Source: Bacillota bacterium
GTDB lineage: Bacteria; Bacillota; Clostridia; Christensenellales; Aristaeellaceae
DNA length: 8,482 bases
Direction: 5' to 3'
NCBI GenBank assembly: GCA_023391725.1
Contig: JAEWAH010000024.1
Span: 1-8,482 of the forward strand
Of this stretch, positions 1-5,583 are shown one piece after another (the stretch's first letter is position 1; every line of letters starts with the position of its first letter). The notes beneath the pieces are model-generated. The model saw only the letters and a list, made by a program, of their open reading frames with translations, had not been told where the DNA came from and made no database searches. Both the position numbers and the translations under genes were made by a program.

Positions 1-621
1 ATGGCCGTCAGAAAAGCTTAAAGTGCCATGGTTCCACCAGCTGTCGTGGGGAAAGTCCGCCCGCAGGGTCATGCCCACCTCCTCCACCTTGACCGGGCGG
101 CCAAAGTGAAGGGTGATCTCCGCGTCGGCCCTGCCGCCGATGCCCCAGGATGAAAAGGGCCAGTTGCCGTGGCTATGGTTGAATTTCAGCCCGTCGATGA
201 CGTTGCGGGCAAAGAAGGTAGGGTCATCCCTGGTCTCTATGTTGGCCGTGGCGTGGGGGAAGCATTTCTCATAAAACCGCTGGTCCAGGGGGTTCATGGC
301 CAGGTTGCGCCTGGCTTTAAGATCCTCGGGGCGGGCGGGGCAAATTTGCAGGATGTGCATCTCCCCCGAAAAGGCTTGGGGCGCATAGGGCAGCGCGGCG
401 CCGGCCTTGGGGATTTGATAAGTAAACTGCCTGTCCGGGAGATAGACCAGGGCCTCGGGCAGCGCCTGATCCGCCTGTACAAAACAGTATTTCGTCTCCG
501 AAGAAAAACGGACGGCGTCTCCCAGCGCGTCGGGGCGGTGGTGCAATAGCTTGGCGCTGCCTTCGCCGGAAGCGGAATTTTTCACTTTTCCCGATACGTC
601 AATGATTTCGATGCGGTACAT
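1..621 (-). CDS. Conserved protein with putative galactose-binding-like C-terminal domain (3' end cut by window)
   Basis: The first 207 residues are visible; the C-terminus runs off the left edge. The ATG at 619-621 follows a good GGAGG ribosome binding site, 7 nt upstream. There is no signal peptide or membrane segment, so the product is probably cytoplasmic. Residues 1-105 look like a beta-rich N-terminal part. The most conserved-looking stretch is about 121-207, with the pieces HATANIETR (123-131), ARNVIDG (138-144), HGNWPFSSWG (151-160) and ADFPHDSWW (188-196). From memory, this pattern resembles uncharacterised Firmicutes proteins carrying a discoidin/F5-8C-type (galactose-binding-like) fold; no catalytic residues are evident. 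It lies 43 bp after thymidine kinase on the same strand, so it is probably the last visible gene of a methyltransferase-tdk operon. The existence of the gene is well supported; the fold assignment is tentative and the function unknown. Confidence 0.72.
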   Translation of the reverse strand, partial: MYRIEIIDVSGKVKNSASGEGSAKLLHHRPDALGDAVRFSSETKYCFVQADQALPEALVYLPDRQFTYQIPKAGAALPYAPQAFSGEMHILQICPARPEDLKARRNLAMNPLDQRFYEKCFPHATANIETRDDPTFFARNVIDGLKFNHSHGNWPFSSWGIGGRADAEITLHFGRPVKVEEVGMTLRADFPHDSWWNHGTLSFSDGH

Positions 622-664
622 GGGCCAGCCTCCAATTTATACAGGTCATTGTGCTTTGCTGCGG

Positions 665-1243
665 TCAGTCCCCCATGTTCATTTCCTTGTAGGGACCCAG
701 TTCGCCCTTTTGCCAGTGGCGGCGGCAGAGGCTCACATAGCGGCCATCGCCACCCAGCACGATCTGATCCCCTTCCTTGACCGCCTGGCCGTTGTACACC
801 CGGGTGTTGCAGGTGGCCTTTTTGCCGCACCAGCAGATGGTCTTGACCTCCTCGATGGTATCGGCCCAGGCCAAAAGCCACTGGCTGCCCTCAAACAGGT
901 CGCCGCGAAAATCAGCCCGCAGACCGTAAGCGATGACAGGGATATTCTCCTCATCCACCATCTTAACAAGTGTCTCCACCTGGGCCTTGGTGAGGAATTG
1001 GGCCTCGTCCACGATGATGCAGCTGTATTCCTGGACCGGCAGGTTGTCGATTTCCTCCATGAAATAGCATTCCGTTTGAAGCCCGCAGCGGGAAAGGAGG
1101 GTGCGCTCCCCATCCCGGTTGTCCAGCCGGGGTTTGAGCATCAGCACCTTTTGGCCGCGCTCCTGATAATTGTGCTGCACCATGATAGCGTTGGCGGTCT
1201 TGCTGGAACCCATGGCCCCGTACCGGAAATAGAGCTTTGCCAT
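665..1243 (-). CDS. tdk: Thymidine kinase (type II)
   Basis: This enzyme phosphorylates thymidine to dTMP using ATP, the cytosolic pyrimidine salvage step. The 192-residue length is normal for the family. Visible features in order are the P-loop GAMGSSKT at 9-16, NYQERGQKV (25-33), the DEAQFL motif at 79-84 whose glutamate is the expected catalytic base, YGLRADFRG (106-114), and a structural zinc site CWCG (137-140) plus CRRH (173-176), arranged as in E. coli Tdk. The last glycine of a classical Walker A (GKS/GKT) is serine here (SKT); I recall the same form in other clostridial homologues, so it is not evidence of inactivation. An AGGG-containing ribosome binding site precedes the ATG. It starts 35 bp after the stop of the upstream SpoU methyltransferase, on the same strand with no obvious promoter between, so the two are probably co-transcribed. 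A long antisense frame exists here but is a shadow. Confidence 0.96.
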   Translation of the reverse strand: MAKLYFRYGAMGSSKTANAIMVQHNYQERGQKVLMLKPRLDNRDGERTLLSRCGLQTECYFMEEIDNLPVQEYSCIIVDEAQFLTKAQVETLVKMVDEENIPVIAYGLRADFRGDLFEGSQWLLAWADTIEEVKTICWCGKKATCNTRVYNGQAVKEGDQIVLGGDGRYVSLCRRHWQKGELGPYKEMNMGD

Positions 1244-1278
1244 ACGTTTTCACCCTGCCTATGATATAAGATAGGTCA

Positions 1279-2049
1279 TCAGGACCGGTTTACAAGGTCG
1301 TACATCATGATCCCCGCCGCCACCGCGGCATTCAGCGATTCTGCGCCGCCCCGCATGGGCAATGCCAGGCGGTGGGTGGCAAGATCGCTGACCTCCTGGG
1401 ATACGCCGCTGCCTTCGCTGCCGATCACCAGGCACAGACGAGATCCCAGCACGGCACGCTCATAAAAAGGCGCGCCATTCAGTTCCCCGGATAGGATGCT
1501 GTAACCCGCAACCTTGAGTTGCGCAAGGGCATTGGGAAGGCTAGGCGGGCAGAGGGCAGGCAGGCGGAAGATGCTGCCCATAGTGGCCCGAAGGCACTTG
1601 GGAGAGTAAAGATCAGCACAGGTCTCCGATAAAAGCGCGCCGGAAAACCCGGCGGCGTCGGCTGTGCGCAAAATCGTGCCCACATTGCCTGGGTCCTGCA
1701 CGCCATCCAAGGCCACCAGCAGCGGGCCCAAGTTTTGCAGCGGTACATCTTCCGGCAAAGTGATAAGGGCCGCGACGCCTTGCGGCGTTTTGGTATCGCA
1801 TACCGCGCCCAGGATGTGGGGAGATACGGCATAGACGGGGCAGGAAGCTTTTGATATCAGGTCACCAAAGGAAGTCTGCTTTTCCATATCCACCAGTAGC
1901 GCGTTCATCCGGCCTGGCAAGGCCAGCGCCTCAGAAACCATTTTGACGCCTTCCACCCAAAAAAGACCGGCTTCCTGCCGGGTGGCGCGGGTTTTGAGTC
2001 CACGCCAGAATAGCGCCTGCGGGTTCTGCATGCTGGTGATGGTCTGCAT
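1279..2049 (-). CDS. TrmH/SpoU-family RNA 2'-O-methyltransferase (first copy)
   Basis: This SPOUT-class enzyme is expected to transfer a methyl group from S-adenosylmethionine to a ribose 2'-OH, probably in rRNA. At 256 residues it has the two-part layout of the RlmB/TsnR-like group. An N-terminal substrate-binding domain (about 1-100, with FWVEG at 30-34) is followed by the knotted catalytic domain. Motif 1, DGVQDPGNVGTILR (115-128), carries the conserved Asn122 and Arg128; motif 2 is VIGSEGSG (208-215); motif 3, LPMRGGAESLNAAVAAGIM (230-248), forms the SAM-binding knot. The start is supported by AGGGAG about 10 nt upstream and by a promoter at 2080-2107. It heads the probable operon with tdk and the truncated gene. 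The exact target nucleotide cannot be read from the sequence. A diverged relative is encoded at 4632-5360. Confidence 0.93.
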   Translation of the reverse strand: MQTITSMQNPQALFWRGLKTRATRQEAGLFWVEGVKMVSEALALPGRMNALLVDMEKQTSFGDLISKASCPVYAVSPHILGAVCDTKTPQGVAALITLPEDVPLQNLGPLLVALDGVQDPGNVGTILRTADAAGFSGALLSETCADLYSPKCLRATMGSIFRLPALCPPSLPNALAQLKVAGYSILSGELNGAPFYERAVLGSRLCLVIGSEGSGVSQEVSDLATHRLALPMRGGAESLNAAVAAGIMMYDLVNRS

Positions 2050-2058
2050 CGTATGACT

Positions 2059-2065
2059 TCTCCCT
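2059..2065 (-). promoter_or_regulatory. Ribosome binding site of the first SpoU methyltransferase
   Basis: On the minus strand the leader reads AGGGAGAAG before the ATG at 2049. The purine core AGGGAG (2060-2065) sits about 10 nt upstream, at the long end of normal spacing. Confidence 0.55.
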
Positions 2066-2079
2066 AACCGGATGGTTCC

Positions 2080-2107
2080 ATTATAGCAGTATAGATGAAA
2101 AAGGCAA
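2080..2107 (-). promoter_or_regulatory. Sigma-A-like promoter for SpoU methyltransferase-tdk operon
   Basis: The -10 box is a perfect TATAAT (2080-2085), preceded by TGC, giving an extended -10. The -35 box TTGCCT (2102-2107) matches the consensus at four of six positions, with a 16-bp spacer. The ATG lies about 30 nt downstream of the -10. The -35 box overlaps the left terminal inverted repeat of the 2104-2238 segment, so that element may have supplied part of the promoter. Confidence 0.75.
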
Positions 2108-2118
2108 GGTTAACCAAG

Positions 2119-2143
2119 ATCCTTCGGGATGCGCCCTCAGGAT
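2119..2143. repeat. REP-like hairpin, ATCCT...AGGAT
   Basis: An outer stem ATCCT/AGGAT encloses an inner GGG/CCC stem, separated by TC/TC mismatches, with a 5-nt loop. Read on the minus strand it begins GTCATCCTGAGGG and ends CGAAGGATCT. From memory this is the style of a widely dispersed intergenic repeat in many bacterial genomes (TCATCCTGAG...GAAGGATCT). The stem is directly visible; the family relationship is from recall. Confidence 0.5.
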
Positions 2144-2201
2144 GACAGAGGGCAGCACGCCAAGTCGTCGCGTCCTACAGACCACCCGTCGCTACGCGCC
2201 A

Positions 2202-2218
2202 CCCCTCTACGGGAGGGG
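2202..2218. repeat. Hairpin CCCCTC/GAGGGG
   Basis: CCCCTC (2202-2207) pairs with GAGGGG (2213-2218) over a 5-nt loop, extendable by a T-G pair. There is no T-tract on either side, so it is not a typical terminator. It is part of the mosaic repeat region. Confidence 0.5.
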
Positions 2219-2256
2219 AATCGGGAGGGTTAACTTGCTTCCTCTAGATAGGGATT

Positions 2257-2278
2257 CCAAAGGGATATATCCCTTTGG
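2257..2278. repeat. 22-bp perfect palindrome
   Basis: The sequence is self-complementary over all 22 bases, with half-site CCAAAGGGATA. Such symmetry could be an operator for a dimeric regulator, a cruciform-forming site or part of a dispersed repeat. It lies 34 bp past the stop of the phosphate transporter and far from any start codon, so a repeat or 3'-end role is more likely than promoter control. Confidence 0.6.
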
Positions 2279-2286
2279 CGGAGGGT

Positions 2287-2309
2287 CCAGGGGGGCAGAG
2301 CCTCCCTGG
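2287..2309 (-). terminator. Strong GC hairpin 2 bp after the phosphate transporter stop (possible transcript end)
   Basis: CCAGGGGGGC (2287-2296) pairs with GCCTCCCTGG (2300-2309) over a 3-nt AGA loop. All ten pairs form, one of them a G-T wobble. Its position directly after the stop codon suits a transcript-end or mRNA-stabilising structure. It lacks a following T-tract on the minus strand, so it is not a standard intrinsic terminator. It may equally be a member of a dispersed intergenic repeat. Confidence 0.4.
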
Positions 2310-2311
2310 TG

Positions 2312-3949
2312 CTACTGGATCCACACGCTGTCGCTATGAGGGGGATTGACAGCGGCGGCAATATTGTTGGCATGGTCGGCAACGCGCTCCAGATCAATGA
2401 GCATGTCCAAATAGAGCATGCCGCTGCGGGCGGAGCACTTTCGGTTCTTGAGCCGCTCCACGTGATGGTTGCGCAGCGCGGCGGTCAGGTCGTCCACGGC
2501 CTGCTCCTCGTTTTCGATACCGGCCAGGATATCCGGGTCGGTGATCCGGTCCGCAAAGATGTGCAGGGCCTGGTCCACCATATGGGCTACCCGGGCGTAC
2601 AGGTCGCTTAGTTCCTGACTGGCCCGCATGGAAAACTTGATCTGCTCCGCAACCCGTTCCTGGGCGGCCTCTAAAATATTGATGCTGTGATCACCGATGC
2701 GCTCCAGGTCATTGATCACATGAAACAATGATCCGGCGATATGAATGTCCTTCTCCCCAAGATCCAGCGCCCGCACTTCCACAAGATACGTGGCCACCTC
2801 CTGGTTGAGGAAGTCCAGCACTTCCTCGGTGTCCTGGACCTGCCGGGCGGCGGATAGATCCTCCTCCAGAAAGCAACGCATGGCGGTCATGAAGTTGCGC
2901 TTGGCCAATTCACCCATGCGCGTGACCTCTTTGAAGAGCTGGCGCATGGCAACGGAAGGCGTAGCCAGCAGCCGTGGGTCAAAGTTGGCTAGGCGCGTGT
3001 CCTCCCGCTGTTCATCAACACCCCGGACAAGGAGCCAGGCCAGCTTTTCCAGGACCCGGGCCAAGGGCAAAAGTACAATGGCGGCGCCCAGGTTGAAGGC
3101 TACATGGAAAAGCGCAATCTGCAGCCGAACGCTGCTTGGCGCCAGGGAAGCAAAGAAGTCAGATAGGGGCAGTGTGAGGGCCAGAGCCATGAAAATGCAG
3201 GCGCCGATCACATTGAACAGAAAGTGGACCACCGCGGCGCGCTTGGCGGTATGGCTGCTGCCGGCGGAAACGGTGAGCGCTGTAATGCAGGAGCCGATGT
3301 TCATGCCGATCAAGAGAAAGATGGCTCCGTCCAGGGAGATCAGGCCCTGGAAAGCCAGCAGCTGCAACAGGCCGATAGCAGCCGCGCCGGATTGTAGCAG
3401 CGCGGCCAAAGCGATCCCGGCCAATACGCCAAAGTACGGATTGCTGATGCCATGAAAAACCAGGCGGACAGCCTCGATATTATTCAGCGAGTCCAGGCTG
3501 TGAGACATGGTATTCATGCCGATGAACAGGATGCCCAGGCCCATCAGGATGTTCCCCGCCCGGCGGACCCTGTCCCTGCGGCCGATGAGGATAACCAATA
3601 TGCCTGCGGCGGCAAAGAGGTATCCCAGATTAAGCGGCAGCGACAACAAAAGTGAGGTGACCGTGGCCCCGATATTGGCGCCCATGATCACCCCTACGGC
3701 CTGCCCCAAAGAAAGAAGGCCGGCATTGACAAAGCCCACCACCATTACCGTGGTGGTACCGGAACTTTGAATGACGGCCGTAATACCAAGACCCGCCAGC
3801 ATCGCCATAAACCGGCTGCCGGTCCATGTGCCGAGTAATCGCTGGATGCCCCTGCCTGCGGCCCGCTCCAGTCCTTCGCCCATCATTTTTATACCGAACA
3901 GGAACAGGCCCAGCCCGCCCAAAAGCGTACAGACGTTCAGCCAATCCAT
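2312..3949 (-). CDS. Na+/phosphate cotransporter with C-terminal PhoU-like domain
   Basis: A membrane symporter of the Na/Pi cotransporter family (NptA/YjbB-like), expected to move inorganic phosphate coupled to sodium; in bacterial homologues the direction can be uptake or export. The 545 residues comprise about 310 hydrophobic ones with two inverted repeats, then a cytosolic helical PhoU-like region (about 335-545). Repeat one has IQSSGTTTV (60-68) followed by GANIG (90-94). Repeat two has LLQSGAAAIG (184-193) followed by GMNIG (215-219), so its QSS triplet is degenerate. The PhoU metal-binding signatures are DLERIGDH (414-421) and DLERVADH (519-526). I chose the second of two in-frame ATGs (3949) because GGAGG lies 7 nt before it but only 1 nt before the ATG at 3955. 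It appears to be a single-gene unit with its own leader. No pst genes or two-component regulator are adjacent. Confidence 0.94.
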   Translation of the reverse strand: MDWLNVCTLLGGLGLFLFGIKMMGEGLERAAGRGIQRLLGTWTGSRFMAMLAGLGITAVIQSSGTTTVMVVGFVNAGLLSLGQAVGVIMGANIGATVTSLLLSLPLNLGYLFAAAGILVILIGRRDRVRRAGNILMGLGILFIGMNTMSHSLDSLNNIEAVRLVFHGISNPYFGVLAGIALAALLQSGAAAIGLLQLLAFQGLISLDGAIFLLIGMNIGSCITALTVSAGSSHTAKRAAVVHFLFNVIGACIFMALALTLPLSDFFASLAPSSVRLQIALFHVAFNLGAAIVLLPLARVLEKLAWLLVRGVDEQREDTRLANFDPRLLATPSVAMRQLFKEVTRMGELAKRNFMTAMRCFLEEDLSAARQVQDTEEVLDFLNQEVATYLVEVRALDLGEKDIHIAGSLFHVINDLERIGDHSINILEAAQERVAEQIKFSMRASQELSDLYARVAHMVDQALHIFADRITDPDILAGIENEEQAVDDLTAALRNHHVERLKNRKCSARSGMLYLDMLIDLERVADHANNIAAAVNPPHSDSVWIQ

Positions 3950-3956
3950 GCGCATT

Positions 3957-3961
3957 CCTCC
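3957..3961 (-). promoter_or_regulatory. GGAGG ribosome binding site deciding the phosphate transporter start
   Basis: GGAGG is 7 nt upstream of the ATG at 3949 and only 1 nt upstream of the in-frame ATG at 3955. Ribosomes should therefore use the inner ATG, making the protein two residues shorter than the longest frame. Confidence 0.8.
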
Positions 3962-3970
3962 CGTGACCGC

Positions 3971-3996
3971 GGACGCGTTTTCTCTTTTACGCGCCC
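3971..3996 (-). promoter_or_regulatory. Leader stem-loop upstream of the phosphate transporter RBS
   Basis: On the minus strand GGGCGCGT pairs with ACGCGTCC (8 bp, one G-T) around the purine loop AAAAGAGAAA. The structure ends 9 nt before the GGAGG site. It could tune translation or mRNA stability. No known riboswitch core was recognised. Confidence 0.45.
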
Positions 3997-4024
3997 CTTC
4001 CCTATGATTCTACATAACGTATAT

Positions 4025-4053
4025 AGCGTATCACGAAGGGCCAGGCTTGTAAA
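4025..4053 (-). promoter_or_regulatory. Candidate promoter for the phosphate transporter
   Basis: TTTACA (4048-4053, five of six matches to the -35 consensus) is separated by 17 bp from TACGCT (4025-4030), which is preceded by TGA as an extended -10. The -10 hexamer itself is poor; overlapping AT-rich boxes such as TATATA just downstream are alternatives. No clear Pho box of spaced direct repeats was found. The 139-bp gap 3950-4088 otherwise holds only the leader stem-loop and RBS. Confidence 0.4.
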
Positions 4054-4088
4054 GGAATTTCCCACATCCCTCTTTCCGGATTCTTGGT

Positions 4089-4628
4089 TCATTCATACAC
4101 AGCCCTGGGTCCGCCGGTATAGGGCGGGCGGGAATAGGCCATGACCAGGTTGGCCTGGCCTATTTTGCGCAGATCAAAGCGCACCGGAACAGCCACGGGG
4201 CGGATATGCATGCCCACCAGGGTATCGCCGATATCAATGGCGGCGTCGGCCTGAACGAACTGGGCCAGGGCAGGCTTTTTTAGTAGTTTCCAAGCTGCGG
4301 CGGGAACGCTGCCGCCGGCTTTGGGTTGGGGAATGGCCCGGACCTCAATAAGGCCGCGCTTTGATAGCGCCTCCCGCTCCATGACGATGGCGCGGTTTAA
4401 GTGCTCGCAGCACTGGAAGGCGGGCACTAGCCCGTTTTCCAGGCAGGCTTCCTGCATGGCGCGGGCAATGTGCTCGCCGAGTTCCGGCACGCTGCCCAGC
4501 CCGATGCGGGCTCCCGCCACTTCGCTGGTGGAGCAGCCCAGGACCACCATGGCCCCCTCGTTAAGATCGGCCTGCTCTTTTAAATAGGCGACCGCTTGGT
4601 GAATATCTTCGATCACTTGCTGATACAT
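4089..4628 (-). CDS. ywlG: YwlG/UPF0340 (TIGR01440, DUF436) family protein
   Basis: A 179-residue protein matching the Bacillus subtilis YwlG family throughout, including its typical length and ending (GGPRAVYE). Conserved blocks are GCSTSEVAG (31-39), AFQCCEHLNRA (70-80), PQPKAGG (100-106), DIGDTLVGMH (132-141) and the C-terminal GG.RAVYE. The clustered Cys32, Cys73, Cys74, Glu75, His76, Asp132, Asp135 and His141 suggest an enzyme or metal/ligand-binding protein, but no activity is known to me. No signal peptide or membrane segment is present. It begins 3 bp after the stop of a SpoU methyltransferase, whose final codons carry the AAGGAGG ribosome binding site, so the two should be translationally coupled. 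Family assignment is strong; function is unknown. Confidence 0.93.
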   Translation of the reverse strand: MYQQVIEDIHQAVAYLKEQADLNEGAMVVLGCSTSEVAGARIGLGSVPELGEHIARAMQEACLENGLVPAFQCCEHLNRAIVMEREALSKRGLIEVRAIPQPKAGGSVPAAAWKLLKKPALAQFVQADAAIDIGDTLVGMHIRPVAVPVRFDLRKIGQANLVMAYSRPPYTGGPRAVYE

Positions 4629-4631
4629 TTG

Positions 4632-5360
4632 CTATTCCTCCTTGATGGAAAAGGCATACATGCCTATGGATGCGGCTACGGACAGGTTCAAAGAATCGAT
4701 TTTTTCGCTGTGGGGAATGCGCACCGCCTGCCCCAGGCTTGCAAAGGAGGATGGCAGTCCGCTGCCCTCGTTGCCGAACACCAAGGCAAAGGGATATTGA
4801 TGATCCTTCGCGGCCTGGGAAAGGGGCATGGAACCGTCCAGCATGAAAGGAAATAAGGTATGCTGGGGGTAGGCCGCGCGGTAATCCTCAAAGGTGTCGT
4901 ACAGCGCCGCCTCCATGGAAAAAACCGCGCCCATGCTGGCGCGCACTACTTTGGGATCAAAGGGATCTGCTGCCGGGCGGATAATGGCCAGATCAGTGAA
5001 GCCGAAGCCCAGTGCCGTGCGCAAGATGGTGCCCAAGTTGCCCGCGTCGGCGGGATGGTGGAGCACGATATGGGGCTTGTCCGCGGAAAGAATGCCCTGA
5101 AATTTTTCGAAGACCACAGCGGCGTAGCAGTTTTCCTTGCCGGAGATGCGGGCAAGTGCACGGTCCGCTTCCTCCACCCGCACGTTTAGTTCATTGCAAA
5201 GGGAGATAAGCGTGCCCACACCCTCATTTTGGCCGCTTTGGCTGTGCAAAAGCAGCCGCCGGGCGGAATGAGGGCGGTTTTTGAGGCATTCCAGGGAAGG
5301 GAACACCCCGGGGGCGTAGGAATAGGAAAGATTATTGTGATATGCTTCCAGACTGGGCAT
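4632..5360 (-). CDS. TrmH/SpoU-family RNA 2'-O-methyltransferase (second copy)
   Basis: A 242-residue SPOUT methyltransferase expected to methylate ribose 2'-OH groups in RNA with SAM. The catalytic domain has motif 1 HHPADAGNLGTILR (101-114, with Asn108 and Arg114), VVRASMGAVF (138-147), motif 2 VFGNEGSGLP (194-203) and motif 3 IPHSEKIDSLNLSVAASIGM (215-234). The N-terminal 95 residues are less typical than in the first copy, so the two differ in RNA target. The frame is open upstream to 5459, but I chose the ATG at 5360 because GGAGG sits 6 nt before it and the extra 33 residues look non-conserved. It is followed after 3 bp by the ywlG homologue. No convincing promoter lies directly upstream, so it may be transcribed with ytvI. 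Confidence 0.92.
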   Translation of the reverse strand: MPSLEAYHNNLSYSYAPGVFPSLECLKNRPHSARRLLLHSQSGQNEGVGTLISLCNELNVRVEEADRALARISGKENCYAAVVFEKFQGILSADKPHIVLHHPADAGNLGTILRTALGFGFTDLAIIRPAADPFDPKVVRASMGAVFSMEAALYDTFEDYRAAYPQHTLFPFMLDGSMPLSQAAKDHQYPFALVFGNEGSGLPSSFASLGQAVRIPHSEKIDSLNLSVAASIGMYAFSIKEE

Positions 5361-5583
5361 GTAGTTCCTCCATGGGATTGTATGCATAGAAAAAGGTTTC
5401 GCTCCTGCGGGAACGACCAAAGGGCTTTCCGGTCGGTCCAGCCAGCTCAATAGTAGCATTGCCTCGCTACCGCTCGCACTGCTCCTTTTCGCTGGCCTCC
5501 TCCATCCCTCCCATTTCCGCCACAGGCGGGGTCGGGGTTTCGGAGCCTTTGGAAACCTTCGGGGCCATCTTCCCGAAAAACAG
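5361..5583 (-). other. Intergenic gap with in-frame open continuation of ytvI
   Basis: This 223-bp gap separates ytvI from the second SpoU gene. Its first 114 bases (5470-5583) continue the ytvI reading frame for 38 codons past the TAA, up to a TAG at 5467-5469. The encoded stretch is rich in Pro, Lys, Glu and Met, including KMAPKVSKGSETPTPPVAEM, resembling the style of the ytvI tail. A short inverted repeat GTAGC/GCTAC (5453-5470) and an imperfect CGACC/GGTCG repeat (5414-5435) follow. The GGAGG at 5367-5371 is the ribosome binding site of the downstream gene. No clear terminator or sigma-A promoter was found. Confidence 0.45.

Larger units (their letters stand above)
2104..2238. repeat. 135-bp intergenic segment bounded by imperfect terminal inverted repeats (MITE- or REP-like)
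   Basis: The left end reads GCAAGGTTAACC (2104-2115). The right end GGTTAACTTGC (2228-2238) is its reverse complement apart from one missing base. Inside are two hairpins, at 2119-2143 and 2202-2218, and several CG-rich repeats such as CCACCC and CGTCG. No protein is convincingly encoded; the short frames across it have no ribosome binding site. It occupies the gap between the phosphate transporter and the first SpoU methyltransferase. The boundaries are seen directly; mobility is inference, and no clean target-site duplication is obvious. Confidence 0.5.

Noticed and set aside
551..1264. Long plus-strand frame (237 codons) antisense to thymidine kinase
   Set aside because: It lies opposite an unmistakable tdk, shows no recognisable domain and has no convincing ribosome binding site; long antisense frames are common in GC-rich genes.
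2142..2339. Small plus-strand frame across the intergenic repeats
   Set aside because: It is built entirely from the repeat mosaic and the end of the transporter gene, with no ribosome binding site.
2745..3455. Plus-strand frame (236 codons) opposite the phosphate transporter
   Set aside because: The product is Arg/Ser/Ala-rich low-complexity sequence typical of an antisense shadow of a membrane protein gene.
4020..4088. Possible terminator after ywlG (GGAA...TTCC)
   Set aside because: Only a 4-bp imperfect stem and no T-tract, so not reported as a feature.
5361..5459. Upstream extension of the second SpoU methyltransferase to an ATG at 5459
   Set aside because: The GGAGG at 5367-5371 fits the ATG at 5360, and the 33 extra residues do not resemble the family.
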